The position numbers and the translations under genes are program-made. This document shows positions 1 to 11,250 of a stretch of 64,000 nt of DNA, one piece after another. Numbering within the stretch: the stretch's first letter is position 1; each line of letters starts with the position of its first letter. This stretch comes from an uncultured Prevotella sp. (GTDB lineage: Bacteria > Bacteroidota > Bacteroidia > Bacteroidales > Bacteroidaceae). The notes beneath the pieces were generated by a model. That model was not told where the DNA came from and did no database searches. It saw only the letters and a program-made list of their open reading frames with translations. The stretch lies in contig OMXE01000008.1 in assembly GCA_900314935.1 (NCBI GenBank), positions 54,294 through 118,293 on the forward strand, in the 5' to 3' direction.

Positions 1-1263
1 CTTCATCTGCTCCCAGCCATACGAGAACTGCTTCCCGTCGTTATCGTCAGGTGAGGGGCCGCTCGTTCCCACAATCTTCATCTTGGGATACTTGGCACGA
101 ATGGCCTTCATGAACTTCTCCAGACGCACAGGATAGAGAGGTCCCCACTGCTCATTACCTACACCGATCTGCTGGAGATTGAAGGGGGCAGGATGACCCA
201 TGTCGGCACGCAGCTTACCCCATTTGGTATCTGTTCCACCATTGGCGAACTCGATCAGATCGAGTGCATCATCGATATACGGCTGAAGGTCATCTACTGC
301 TACATGGCAAACGGCCTCATCCTTGTCGTCGTTCTGGAACTGACAAGCCAGTCCGCAACTCAGCACCGGAAGTGCCTGAGCGCCGATCTCCTCAGAGAGC
401 AGGAAGAACTCATAGAAGCCCAGTCCGTAGCTCTGGTAGTAGTTCGGGAACAGACGGTGCGGGAAAGTGTAGTTCCAGCGGTTCTCGTTCAGCGGTCGGT
501 TCTCAGCTGGTCCCACGGAGTTCTTCCACTGGTAACGACTGTTCAAGTCGGTTCCTTCCACGATACATCCACCAGGGAAGCGGAACACGCCAGGGTTCAG
601 GTCCTTGAGATCCTTGACAAGATCCGCACGAAGCAGTCCCTTCCACGCATCAGCAGGGAACAGACTCACATGGTCGAGGTCAACAGAACCCTTTCCTTCA
701 AGGTAGATACGCATCAACCCCTTTGCATCGGTTTTGGGCGACTTCAAAGTAACGGTGTATTTCTTCCAGTTGTTACCTGCAATAGCAATCTGTTGCTTGG
801 TCATCACCTCATCATCACTGCCCACCAGTTCCACACGGATTTGGGAAGATCCTGCGGTACGCGCATAAACAGAGAAATGATAATCCATGCCCTTCTTCAG
901 TCCCATACCGAAGAAACCCCTGTTCTCCAGTCCGGTGAACTTATCACGATGTCCCGATTCCTTCAGGGTGACATAGTGCGGATTACGATCAAATGCCGGA
1001 TTGGCATCATTCACCTGAACTTTTCCGAAGGTGTTCCAACCCATCAGCTGCTGCGGGAACTCAAACGAGCGGTTCTCCACCATCTCGGCATAGAGTCCAC
1101 CATCGGCTCCGAAGTTGATATCCTCGAAGAAGATGCCATACATGGTTGACTGGATGGGTGCGCCAAGTTTCTTGGCGTTCACCGTGAACTGATGCTGCGC
1201 ATTGGCATTCAACGATACCAGTACAGCTAAGGTCGCTATGACCCAAATGTTTGCTTTTTTCAT
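1..1263 (-). CDS. GH51 alpha-L-arabinofuranosidase, 3' end cut by the window
   Basis: Secreted enzyme predicted to release terminal arabinofuranosyl units from arabinoxylan or arabinan. The reading frame is open from ATG at 1263 to the window edge (421 codons). It begins with a signal peptide (MKKANIWVIATLAVLVSL, cleaved near NANAQ). A GIFFEDINFGADGGLYAE stretch near residues 43-60 and FRFPGGCIVEG near residues 230-240 are typical of GH51. The acid/base glutamate is the E of GVGNEQWG at about residue 371. The nucleophile region and the C-terminal beta domain lie outside the window. Between about residues 75 and 205 is a beta-rich carbohydrate-binding-like insert, common in larger Bacteroidota GH51 enzymes. 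It has its own -7 box just downstream of the terminator of the GH2 gene, so the two glycosidases are neighbours but probably separate units. Family assignment is firm; exact substrate is inferred. Confidence 0.9.
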   Translation of the reverse strand, partial: MKKANIWVIATLAVLVSLNANAQHQFTVNAKKLGAPIQSTMYGIFFEDINFGADGGLYAEMVENRSFEFPQQLMGWNTFGKVQVNDANPAFDRNPHYVTLKESGHRDKFTGLENRGFFGMGLKKGMDYHFSVYARTAGSSQIRVELVGSDDEVMTKQQIAIAGNNWKKYTVTLKSPKTDAKGLMRIYLEGKGSVDLDHVSLFPADAWKGLLRADLVKDLKDLNPGVFRFPGGCIVEGTDLNSRYQWKNSVGPAENRPLNENRWNYTFPHRLFPNYYQSYGLGFYEFFLLSEEIGAQALPVLSCGLACQFQNDDKDEAVCHVAVDDLQPYIDDALDLIEFANGGTDTKWGKLRADMGHPAPFNLQQIGVGNEQWGPLYPVRLEKFMKAIRAKYPKMKIVGTSGPSPDDNDGKQFSYGWEQMK

Positions 1264-1295
1264 TGACAGTTAGTTTTGATAATGTTATCTGGCTG

Positions 1296-1303
1296 CAAAG
1301 ATA
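1296..1303 (-). promoter_or_regulatory. -7 box of the GH51 gene
   Basis: On the minus strand this reads TATCTTTG, matching the Bacteroidota -7 consensus TAnnTTTG, about 33 nt before the GH51 start codon. It begins one base after the T-run of the preceding terminator. No clear TTTG -33 box lies at the usual distance. Confidence 0.7.
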
Positions 1304-1304
1304 C

Positions 1305-1334
1305 AAAAAATCCACCTCATTAAAGGTGGATTTT
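1305..1334 (-). terminator. Rho-independent terminator of the GH2 gene
   Basis: Minus strand: an 11-bp stem AAAATCCACCT / AGGTGGATTTT (1324-1334 with 1307-1317), 6-nt loop, then six T (1310-1305, partly inside the stem). It lies 30 nt after the GH2 stop codon. Confidence 0.85.
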
Positions 1335-1364
1335 ATGTGCAATTAGGTGGACGAAACGGTATTT

Positions 1365-4670
<3,306 letters not shown>

Positions 4671-4686
4671 CTATTCATTTTTTTAC

Positions 4687-4694
4687 TATATTTG
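4687..4694 (+). promoter_or_regulatory. -7 box of the 37-codon gene
   Basis: TATATTTG matches TAnnTTTG, 75 nt before the small ORF. It follows an AT-rich inverted repeat (AAATGAA / TTCATTT, about 4663-4681) and precedes a perfect palindrome (CATGGGACCCATG, 4706-4718). Together they look like a small regulated promoter; the regulation is inferred. Confidence 0.6.
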
Positions 4695-4769
4695 CCAGTG
4701 AAAAGCATGGGACCCATGTAATAACATCAAAAGGGACGATGGTGCCTAAGTCCTGCAGGAGGAACTACT

Positions 4770-4883
4770 ATGGATTCTACAAAACAAATGTACAACCAAG
4801 AGGACTATGAACTCGACAACGTGTACAACAGTGAAACCGATGAGCTCTATTCAGAAGTGGATTCATCAGTTTGGTACAATTAA
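4770..4883 (+). CDS. 37-residue acidic, tyrosine-rich peptide of unknown function
   Basis: ATG at 4770, stop TAA at 4881-4883. It is preceded at 7-nt spacing by AGGAGG (4757-4762), an unusually good Shine-Dalgarno for a Bacteroidota gene, and by a TATATTTG promoter box 75 nt upstream. Translation is MDSTKQMYNQEDYELDNVYN followed by SETDELYSEVDSSVWYN: five Asp, five Glu, five Tyr, one Lys, no Cys, no membrane segment or signal peptide. The part of the Shine-Dalgarno next to TCCT forms a 10-bp palindrome (TCCTGCAGGA, 4751-4760). A strong hairpin terminator follows 24 nt after the stop. I do not recognise the family. The promoter, ribosome site, ORF and terminator together argue for a real monocistronic gene, but with one short sequence chance cannot be excluded. 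Confidence 0.6.
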   Translation: MDSTKQMYNQEDYELDNVYNSETDELYSEVDSSVWYN

Positions 4884-4906
4884 GAGTTATGAACCAAAAC
4901 TACGTA

Positions 4907-4942
4907 TTGAGAGTTGGCTACTGCCAACTCTCAACTATTTTT
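4907..4942 (+). terminator. Terminator after the 37-codon gene
   Basis: Perfect 12-bp stem TTGAGAGTTGGC (4907-4918) / GCCAACTCTCAA (4923-4934), 4-nt loop, then CTATTTTT. The right arm overlaps the tatD stop codon on the other strand, so it may act from both sides, though only the plus strand has a T-run. Confidence 0.75.
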
Positions 4943-5713
4943 ATGGATCATCGGGAAAACACGTGCTACATTCTCGTCGGTAATCTTTTCTATCTGCTCC
5001 TGACTTACCCCGTAGCTTTCAGCAAGTTTTTCAAGGACAAAGCGTACATAGGCACTCTCGTTACGTTTGCCACGCATGGGAACAGGTGCCATATAAGGAC
5101 TATCTGTTTCCAATACGATACGGTCGAGGGGAACGGAAGCGGGCAAGACCTCAGGCAGGTGTGACTTTTTAAACGTGAGTACACCACCAATGCCCAACAC
5201 GAAGCGGTCGAACTGCAGGAAATCCGCTGCCTCACGCTCATTACCGGTGAAGCAATGGAACACGCCTCCCGGCAGTTCCCGCTCATATTGCTTCAGCAGG
5301 TGCACCATCTCGTTCTGTCCTTTACGACAATGAATCATCAGGGGCAAGCCAGTCTCTATACTCCACTGCACCTGTTCGTCGAATGCCGCCAACTGCTCCT
5401 TCTCGAACTCACGACTCCAGTAGTAGTCAAGACCGACTTCACCGATGCCGATGATGGAAGAATCTGGAATGAGGGATTTAATCTTCTGGAGTTCCTCCCG
5501 CCAGTTCTCCTTTACCTCCTCAGGATGTAATCCAATCATAGGAAAGGCGAAATCAGGGTACTGAGCACAAAGCTGCATCACGGCTACAGAAGAGGAATAG
5601 TCGATGGCGGGAATCACCACCTCGCTCACTCCCGCTTCTTTTGCCCGCGCCATCACCTCAGCGCGGTCCTCAGCAAATTCTTCCCCATCCAAATGGGCGT
5701 GCGTATCTATCAT
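4931..5713 (-). CDS. tatD: TatD family metal-dependent hydrolase/DNase
   Basis: 260-residue TIM-barrel metallohydrolase of the TatD family, the usual length. Metal ligands are visible: H5 and H7 (THAHLD), E92 (GEVGLDYY), H128 (MIHCRKG), H153 (FHCFTGN) and D204 (LETDSPYMAP). Family members are cytoplasmic 3'-5' exonucleases or DNases linked to DNA repair and D-aminoacyl or nucleotide clean-up; which substrate is used here cannot be told from sequence. The start overlaps the stop of the upstream polyprenyl synthase gene by 4 bp (ATGA), so it is translationally coupled as third gene of a tonB-prenyl synthase-tatD operon. Confidence 0.92.
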   Translation of the reverse strand: MIDTHAHLDGEEFAEDRAEVMARAKEAGVSEVVIPAIDYSSSVAVMQLCAQYPDFAFPMIGLHPEEVKENWREELQKIKSLIPDSSIIGIGEVGLDYYWSREFEKEQLAAFDEQVQWSIETGLPLMIHCRKGQNEMVHLLKQYERELPGGVFHCFTGNEREAADFLQFDRFVLGIGGVLTFKKSHLPEVLPASVPLDRIVLETDSPYMAPVPMRGKRNESAYVRFVLEKLAESYGVSQEQIEKITDENVARVFPMIHKNS

Positions 5714-6684
5714 TTGTTTCTCTTCATCATCTTATCCGTATAGGCTTTCAGCTCCTGCTTACTCTCCTCCGGCACTTGTACGGCAGCAAGATACTTACGA
5801 CTCTCGTCAAAATAATAGCGGATGCGTTCTTCAGCCAAACGGTTCACACCTATATTATTATATAATGTAGTAACTGCGGCTATCTTCTGCTGTGGATCAG
5901 GATTCACGGCATTCACCCACTTCTCCAGTTCCTTTCGCTGTGCTTCATCGGCTTTGTTAAATGCGTTGATGAGCATGAAGGTCTTCTTGTTGCAGAGGAT
6001 ATCGCCACCGATGGCCTTGCCAAACACCTTCGGATCGCCATATACATCAAGGAAATCATCCTGCAGCTGGAAGGCGAGTCCGATCTGTTCCCCGAACTTA
6101 TATAGGTTTTCCGCATCTGAAGCAGAGGCGCCACCGAGGATGGCCCCGATCTTCAAAGCACAAGCTAACAATACACTTGTTTTCAAACGAATCATTTCAA
6201 TATACTCCTCCTCACGCACGTCATCTCTCGTCTCGAAAGAAATGTCATACTGTTGTCCTTCATCTATCTCCAAGGTAGTTTCTGTGAACACATCCAGTAC
6301 GGCATGCAGATATTCCTGGGGGCATTGCATCATCAGTTTGAATGCCATAAGCAACATCGTATCTCCTGAGAGAATGGCCGTATTGGCATCCCATTTCACA
6401 TGAACGGTGGGATTACCGCGTCGCATGTCGGCATGATCCATCAGATCATCGTGCAATAAGGTGAAATTATGATAGGTTTCCAAACCACAAGCCTGTGGCA
6501 GGATGCTTTCAGGATCCTCCTGATAGAGGTTATAGGCCAGCATCATCAAGGTAGGACGGATACGCTTACCACCCAACGACAGGATGTAACGAATAGGCTC
6601 GTAAAGACTCGCTGGCTGACGGTTATAAGGCATTTCATCAATATAGCGGTTGATGAGTTGCAAGATTTCGTTGGCTGTTTTCAT
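5710..6684 (-). CDS. Polyprenyl diphosphate synthase
   Basis: 324-residue trans-prenyltransferase that condenses isopentenyl diphosphate with an allylic primer. Both aspartate-rich motifs are present: DDLMD at 79-83 followed by RRG, and DDFLD at 209-213 followed by YGD. The first motif is the DDxxD form without the two-residue insertion of E. coli IspA. Phe74, five residues before the first motif, suggests a short product (C15-C20), but chain length is not certain. It overlaps the tonB stop upstream and tatD downstream by 4 bp each, so all three genes are coupled. Isoprenoids are used for quinones and undecaprenyl carriers; ispH of the precursor pathway is at 9176-10051. Confidence 0.88.
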   Translation of the reverse strand: MKTANEILQLINRYIDEMPYNRQPASLYEPIRYILSLGGKRIRPTLMMLAYNLYQEDPESILPQACGLETYHNFTLLHDDLMDHADMRRGNPTVHVKWDANTAILSGDTMLLMAFKLMMQCPQEYLHAVLDVFTETTLEIDEGQQYDISFETRDDVREEEYIEMIRLKTSVLLACALKIGAILGGASASDAENLYKFGEQIGLAFQLQDDFLDVYGDPKVFGKAIGGDILCNKKTFMLINAFNKADEAQRKELEKWVNAVNPDPQQKIAAVTTLYNNIGVNRLAEERIRYYFDESRKYLAAVQVPEESKQELKAYTDKMMKRNK

Positions 6685-7394
6685 ATTTTAAATACGATTG
6701 GAATTGATATCATGGTACGACACACCTTGCCGTGATCTTCTCCTGGTTTCCACTTGGGCATCATGCGTGCCACCCGCACTGCCTCACGGTCGAGGTCGGG
6801 ATGACGCGGACGAACGACCCTGATCTCTGATGTGCTGCCATCGGTATTGACAATAAAGGAGATGACCACTGTGCCCTGTTGGTTCTGGCGACGGGCAGAC
6901 TCTGGATATTTCAGGTTTTTGGTGAGCCACTTCATAAACTCGGTCATTCCGCCGGGGAACTCTGGCAACCGCTCCACCACGCGGAAGTTCAGGGAATTGT
7001 TGTCGGCATCGATAGCTACGGGAGGGATGGGGGGAACCTTCTCTTGCTCGGTTGCTTCCGTCTCCCCTTCAAACAACTCCTGGCGATTTTCCGCCAAACG
7101 GTCGGCAGCTTCTTTCATCACAGGTTCATCCACAGGATTGAGACGAGTAGGAGGAGCCGGCTCTTCCTCGGGTTCCTCCATCACGGCAATCATATCCTCC
7201 TGATCAACAGCAGCCTTCAGTTCCAGTTCCTGCACGATGTCATCCAAGAGTTCCTCATTGTACTCCACTGCCCCGTCCCTGAAGTTCAGTTCCAAGGCAA
7301 CGACAAGAACTGCCAGCACGAGTACTAAACCCAGCAGGAATCTTTTCTTCCACTGGTGCTCCAAATCGGCTTCGTATGATTTCTTGACTTCCAA
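6681..7394 (-). CDS. TonB family energy transducer
   Basis: 237-residue inner-membrane protein that passes proton-motive energy to outer-membrane TonB-dependent receptors. A single N-terminal transmembrane segment (about residues 18-36) follows a short charged cytoplasmic tail. Next come an acidic/proline spacer (EEPEEEPAPPTRLNP near 70) and the C-terminal TonB domain (about 150-237) with FPGG, YPESARRQNQQGTV and MPKWKPG. These are signatures of the Bacteroidota TonB group. The start at 7394 is 47 nt after a TAATTTTG promoter box. First gene of the operon with polyprenyl synthase and tatD. The TonB receptor at 36797 could be a partner, but this is only inference. Confidence 0.9.
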   Translation of the reverse strand: MEVKKSYEADLEHQWKKRFLLGLVLVLAVLVVALELNFRDGAVEYNEELLDDIVQELELKAAVDQEDMIAVMEEPEEEPAPPTRLNPVDEPVMKEAADRLAENRQELFEGETEATEQEKVPPIPPVAIDADNNSLNFRVVERLPEFPGGMTEFMKWLTKNLKYPESARRQNQQGTVVISFIVNTDGSTSEIRVVRPRHPDLDREAVRVARMMPKWKPGEDHGKVCRTMISIPIVFKI

Positions 7395-7440
7395 GTTACA
7401 CTAAAATGCTGTTTTTTTCGTTATGATAATGATTGCTTTG

Positions 7441-7448
7441 CAAAATTA
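7441..7448 (-). promoter_or_regulatory. -7 box of the tonB operon
   Basis: Minus strand TAATTTTG, fitting TAnnTTTG, in the divergent region shared with porQ. Confidence 0.6.
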
Positions 7449-7472
7449 GTATAGATATTTGTAAAAAAGGTG

Positions 7473-7480
7473 TATCTTTG
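7473..7480 (+). promoter_or_regulatory. -7 box of porQ-cmk
   Basis: TATCTTTG, exact fit to TAnnTTTG, 20 nt before the porQ start codon. Confidence 0.7.
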
Positions 7481-7500
7481 CACTAAAATAAATGAATTAA

Positions 7501-8451
7501 ATGAAAAAAGTCATATTTTGCCTCTTCTTCACGCTCATCAGTGTACTCACATGGGCACAAGACAGTCAGACGGGATACAATTTCCTTCGACTGCCTGTGA
7601 GTGCGCATGCAGCAGCATTAGGCAATGACAATATCTCCATCATCGAAGACGATCCCTCGCTGATGTTTCATAATCCGGCCCTGCTCTCATCGGTAAGCGA
7701 TAAGAGTCTGAACCTGAACTACATGAACTACATGGAAGGAGCCAATGCGGCCAGTGCCTCCTTCAGTAAGATCGTCAAGGAGAAAGCAACGATTGGCGTC
7801 ATGGCACAGTTCCTGGACTATGGGAAGATGAAGGAGGTGGATGAGCATAACGTACAAACCGGCGAGTTCTCGGCGAAGGATATCGCCATTGCCGGTGCCC
7901 TCTCCTATCAGTTGGGCACTAACATCGTAGGTGGTATTACGGCACGGCTCATTACGTCGTACATCGGTGACTATAACGCATTCGCCATGGGGGTTGACTT
8001 AGGTGTGAACTACTACGACCCGGAGAAGGAATGGTCGGTATCGGCTACCGTCAAGAACCTCGGTGGAGAACTGGATGCCTTTGAGGAGGAATACAATAAG
8101 CTGCCGCTCGACCTGCAGATCGGTGCCAGCAAACGACTCATCGGATCACCGCTCAGACTGTCAGCCACACTTGTTGACATGAACCATCTGAACAAGAAAT
8201 TCATCCATCATCTCGTGGCAGGTGCCGACATCATCCTATCACCGCAGATCTACTTGGCCGTCGGTTATAATTTCCGCAGGGCCAGTGAGATGGAGATTGT
8301 GAGTAACGACGAGGAACGGGGCAGCAGTCATGGAGCAGGTCTTTCCTTGGGCGGTGGTATTCAGCTGGACCGCTTCAAGTTGAACGTCGCCTACGGCAAA
8401 TACCATGTTTCGTCGCACTCCCTGCTCATCAGCGCAAGTTTTGTGCTGTAA
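7501..8451 (+). CDS. porQ: Type IX secretion system protein PorQ
   Basis: 316-residue outer-membrane beta-barrel protein. It has a signal peptide (MKKVIFCLFFTLISVLTWAQ) followed directly by GYNFLRLPVSAHAAALG, the hallmark opening of PorQ/PorV-type proteins of the type IX secretion system. The rest alternates beta-strands of the FadL-like barrel and ends in SASFVL, with a terminal hydrophobic residue typical of Bam substrates. In this family PorQ works with PorZ at the cell surface in attaching secreted cargo to A-LPS. Its presence implies a type IX system elsewhere in the genome. It is the first gene of a two-gene unit with cmk, 28 nt apart. Confidence 0.9.
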   Translation: MKKVIFCLFFTLISVLTWAQDSQTGYNFLRLPVSAHAAALGNDNISIIEDDPSLMFHNPALLSSVSDKSLNLNYMNYMEGANAASASFSKIVKEKATIGVMAQFLDYGKMKEVDEHNVQTGEFSAKDIAIAGALSYQLGTNIVGGITARLITSYIGDYNAFAMGVDLGVNYYDPEKEWSVSATVKNLGGELDAFEEEYNKLPLDLQIGASKRLIGSPLRLSATLVDMNHLNKKFIHHLVAGADIILSPQIYLAVGYNFRRASEMEIVSNDEERGSSHGAGLSLGGGIQLDRFKLNVAYGKYHVSSHSLLISASFVL

Positions 8452-8463
8452 GCAATTTGATAA

Positions 8464-8477
8464 TAATTGATAATTGA
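8464..8477 (+). repeat. 7-bp-period repeat between porQ and cmk
   Basis: Two exact TAATTGA units (8464-8470, 8471-8477) preceded by a related TTGATAA, filling the gap right up to the cmk start codon. Confidence 0.6.
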
Positions 8478-8479
8478 TC

Positions 8480-9175
8480 ATGATGAAGAAGATTACAATA
8501 GCTATTGACGGTCATTCCTCTTGCGGAAAATCGACCATGGCCAAGGACCTGGCCAAGAAGGTGGGATATATCTATGTGGATACAGGTGCCATGTACCGCG
8601 CCGTTACCCTCTATGCCCTGCGCAACGGGTTGTTCAACGAGGATGACAGTATCCGCGAAGAGGAACTGAAAGAGAAGATGCCCGACATCAATATCTCATT
8701 CAAGCTCAACGAGGAGACAGGAAAACCTGACACTTACCTGAACGATGAACTGGTAGAACAGGATATCCGCACCATGGAAGTGTCGAACCGCGTGTCGCCC
8801 ATCGCTGCCCTACCCTTTGTCCGCGAGGCCTTGGTGGCCCAACAGCAGAAGATGGGTGAGGAGAAAGGTATCGTGATGGACGGCCGTGACATCGGTACAG
8901 TAGTCTTCCCCAACGCTGAAATGAAAGTGTTCGTTACTGCCTCTGCTGAGGTGCGGGCAGAACGTCGTTACAAGGAACTTATTGGGAAAGGGATGGAAGC
9001 CGACTACGATGAGATCCTGAAGAACGTGCAGGAACGCGACTTTATCGATTCGCACCGTGAGGTGTCTCCCCTGCGCCAAGCTGAGGATGCACTTGTCCTT
9101 GACAATAGTAACATGACCATTCCTGAACAGAATGAATGGCTCTATGAACGGTTCTTGGAAAGGGTAGCAGATTAG
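8480..9175 (+). CDS. cmk: Cytidylate kinase
   Basis: Phosphorylates CMP and dCMP to the diphosphates using ATP. The P-loop is [11 protein letters not shown] near the N-terminus, followed by [16 protein letters not shown], the CMP-binding stretch, and [14 protein letters not shown], all diagnostic of Cmk. About 231 residues, the family norm. There are two adjacent ATG codons, 8480 and 8483; either could be used. No Shine-Dalgarno is visible because the leader is a 7-bp AT-rich repeat. The stop codon TAG (9173-9175) directly abuts the stop of the convergent ispH gene with no base between, leaving no room for a terminator. Confidence 0.93.
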   Translation: MMKKITIAIDGHSSCGKSTMAKDLAKKVGYIYVDTGAMYRAVTLYALRNGLFNEDDSIREEELKEKMPDINISFKLNEETGKPDTYLNDELVEQDIRTMEVSNRVSPIAALPFVREALVAQQQKMGEEKGIVMDGRDIGTVVFPNAEMKVFVTASAEVRAERRYKELIGKGMEADYDEILKNVQERDFIDSHREVSPLRQAEDALVLDNSNMTIPEQNEWLYERFLERVAD

Positions 9176-10051
9176 TTACTTGAGAATGGCATCCCTGCAC
9201 TCTTCCATAAGCCATTTCGGCGTACTGGTGGCACCGCAGATACCAATGGTCTTTAGTTCATCGTTGAACCACGACGGATCAATCTCATTAGGACCTTCTA
9301 TCAGATGACTGTTGGCGTTCACTCGTTGACACTCATTGAAGAGAACCCTGCCGTTACTGCTTTTCCTCCCACAAACAAAGAGAAGCAGATCATGACGGGC
9401 AGCGAAGGATGCAATGCTCGGCATACGATTCGCTACCTGTCGGCAGATGGTGTCGAAACTCTTGAACGTTGCATCAGGCGAGATATTCAGCTTGATATAC
9501 CCGATAATCCGCTGGAACTCATCAATGGATTTAGTGGTCTGGGAATACAGATAGATATCGCGGCTGAAATCCAACCTCTTCACATCCTCGAAACTGGCAA
9601 TGACAATCGCGTTGTTCTCCGTCTGCCCCACCAGTCCTAACACCTCTGCATGACCGGGTTTCCCAAAGATGACAATCTGCTTCTTACCTTTTGTTTCCTG
9701 TTCGTCATCCTTCGAGTCGTACTGCTTCTTGATGCGGCGCTGCAACTGGAGCACCACAGGACAAGTCGCATCGATAATCTCAATATTGTTCTTGCGAGCC
9801 AAAGCATACGTCTCAGGCGGTTCACCATGCGCACGCAGTAACACCTTCGCATCATGCAGTTGCTTGAGGTCCTCATGGTTGATGGTAACCAATCCCATCT
9901 GGCGCAGTCGTTCACACTCCATTCCATTATGAACGATATCGCCCAGACAATAGAGCGTACTACCTTTTGCCAGTTCTTCCTCCGCCTTGCGGATAGCCGT
10001 GGTCACACCAAAGCAGAAACCTGATCCTGTGTCTATCTCTACCTGATACAT
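9176..10051 (-). CDS. ispH: 4-hydroxy-3-methylbut-2-enyl diphosphate reductase (IspH/LytB)
   Basis: Last enzyme of the MEP isoprenoid pathway, an iron-sulfur protein making IPP and DMAPP. 291 residues. Cluster cysteines are C13 (GFCFGV), C97 (DATCPVV) and the Cys of FDTICRQVANR. Substrate-binding residues His41 (IVHNG) and His74 (RAHGEPP) are present, as are the second-domain motifs SSNGRVLFNEC and GICGATSTPKWLMEE. Probably the last gene of the minus-strand unit starting at 17900, separated from meaB by 49 nt that contain 7-bp repeats and the AGGAGG-like ribosome site. It supplies substrate for the polyprenyl synthase at 5710-6684. Confidence 0.95.
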   Translation of the reverse strand: MYQVEIDTGSGFCFGVTTAIRKAEEELAKGSTLYCLGDIVHNGMECERLRQMGLVTINHEDLKQLHDAKVLLRAHGEPPETYALARKNNIEIIDATCPVVLQLQRRIKKQYDSKDDEQETKGKKQIVIFGKPGHAEVLGLVGQTENNAIVIASFEDVKRLDFSRDIYLYSQTTKSIDEFQRIIGYIKLNISPDATFKSFDTICRQVANRMPSIASFAARHDLLLFVCGRKSSNGRVLFNECQRVNANSHLIEGPNEIDPSWFNDELKTIGICGATSTPKWLMEECRDAILK

Positions 10052-10067
10052 ATTCTATATACTACAC

Positions 10068-10095
10068 CTTCCTCCTTTTGTCAACTGTCAACTAA
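10068..10095. repeat. 7-bp-period repeat between meaB and ispH
   Basis: Four phased heptamers: CTTCCTC, CTTTTGT, CAACTGT, CAACTAA. It joins the CTTCCTC and CAACTGT variants in one phase. On the minus strand the first units supply the AAAGGAGGAAGG ribosome-binding sequence of ispH. Confidence 0.65.
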
Positions 10096-10100
10096 AACCA

Positions 10101-11222
10101 TCACCCTTCTTTCCTAACACGGTAGCCCTTGATATCGCTGAAGTACTTCTCCAACAACTCACCGGCAGCCATGAAAGAGGTCTTCTCGCCTCGTAAAACC
10201 GTCTGCTCGGTCTTCAACAACTGCTGCTCAATCGTCTGGTTATGGTAGAACGAGTTACGCAACTGCTCGTTGATGGTCTCGTACATCCAGTACTTGCTCT
10301 GCTCGTTTCTACGGACATCGAAATAACCGTTTGCCTTGACGAAGTCGATATACTGATAGATCATATCCCAGATCTCTTTGATGCCTGTACCATAGAAACC
10401 ACTGTAACAGAGGACCTTTGGCAGCCATCCACTATCGGGCATAGGGAAGAAATGCAGGGCATTCCGGAAATTCGTAGCGGCCATCTGGCACTTGTCGACA
10501 TTGTTGCCGTCGCACTTGTTAATGACGATACCGTCGCTGATCTCCATAATACCGCGTTTGATACCTTGTAATTCATCACCCGTTCCTGCCAACTGGATGA
10601 GCAGGAAGAAGTCGACCATCGAATGACAGGCCGTCTCGCTCTGGCCGACACCAACGGTCTCCACGAACACCTTGTCGTACCCTGCAGCCTCGCAGAGGAT
10701 GATAGTTTCACGTGTCTTACGGGCCACACCGCCTAAGGAGCCTGCTGTGGGCGAAGGACGGATGAAGGCCTCCGGTCTGATTGACAACTTCTCCATACGG
10801 GTCTTGTCGCCCAAGATACTACCTTTTGAGCGTTCTGAACTCGGGTCGATGGCCAATACAGCCAGTTTACCGCCATGTTCGTCGAGCACATGACAGCCGA
10901 AGGCATCAATGGAAGTACTCTTACCTGCACCGGGTACACCACTGATACCGATACGGATACTGTTACCACTATAGGGCAGACACTTCTCAATGACTTCCTG
11001 TGCCTTGACCTGATGAGCGGGGTTCACACTCTCCACAAGCGTCACCGCCTGACTTAGAATGGTGACGTTGCCTTTGATGATACCCTCCACCATGTCGGCC
11101 ACACTGATCTCACGACGACGGAAGCGCCCTCGCTGAAGGTAAGGGTTGACGATCGACTGCTGGGCAACGCCTGCGTTTACCTGCAATCCTTTGTATTCTT
11201 CGCTATTCTCTGGATGGTCCAT
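10101..11222 (-). CDS. meaB: Methylmalonyl-CoA mutase-associated GTPase MeaB
   Basis: G3E-family P-loop GTPase that guards and reloads the B12-dependent methylmalonyl-CoA mutase. 373 residues. Walker A GVPGAGKST at 95-103; AIDPSSERSKGSILGDKTRM (about 125-145) and VETVGVGQSE are diagnostic of the MeaB/ArgK group; the guanine-specificity motif is NKCD. The mutase subunits are not in the window, unlike many genomes where they adjoin meaB. A mutase implies the succinate-propionate route and B12 use, in line with the B12-dependent NrdJ at 44626. The 28-nt gap to the upstream DUF1573 gene is made of CTCTCAT/CTTTCAT heptamers, so no purine-rich ribosome site precedes the start. Confidence 0.93.
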   Translation of the reverse strand: MDHPENSEEYKGLQVNAGVAQQSIVNPYLQRGRFRRREISVADMVEGIIKGNVTILSQAVTLVESVNPAHQVKAQEVIEKCLPYSGNSIRIGISGVPGAGKSTSIDAFGCHVLDEHGGKLAVLAIDPSSERSKGSILGDKTRMEKLSIRPEAFIRPSPTAGSLGGVARKTRETIILCEAAGYDKVFVETVGVGQSETACHSMVDFFLLIQLAGTGDELQGIKRGIMEISDGIVINKCDGNNVDKCQMAATNFRNALHFFPMPDSGWLPKVLCYSGFYGTGIKEIWDMIYQYIDFVKANGYFDVRRNEQSKYWMYETINEQLRNSFYHNQTIEQQLLKTEQTVLRGEKTSFMAAGELLEKYFSDIKGYRVRKEG

Positions 11223-11226
11223 GATA

Positions 11227-11249
11227 AGATGAGAGATGAAAGATGAGAG
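11227..11249. repeat. 7-bp-period repeat upstream of meaB
   Basis: AGATGAG, AGATGAA, AGATGAG (11227-11247), read CTCTCAT-type on the minus strand. It occupies the leader of meaB. Confidence 0.65.
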
Positions 11250-11250
11250 G

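Noticed and set aside
193-1149. 318-codon plus-strand open frame
   Set aside because: It is antisense to the GH51 gene, whose minus-strand frame has a signal peptide and family motifs.
9176-10051. Frameshift or truncation in ispH because it touches cmk
   Set aside because: Both genes are full length with intact C-terminal motifs; the stops merely abut.
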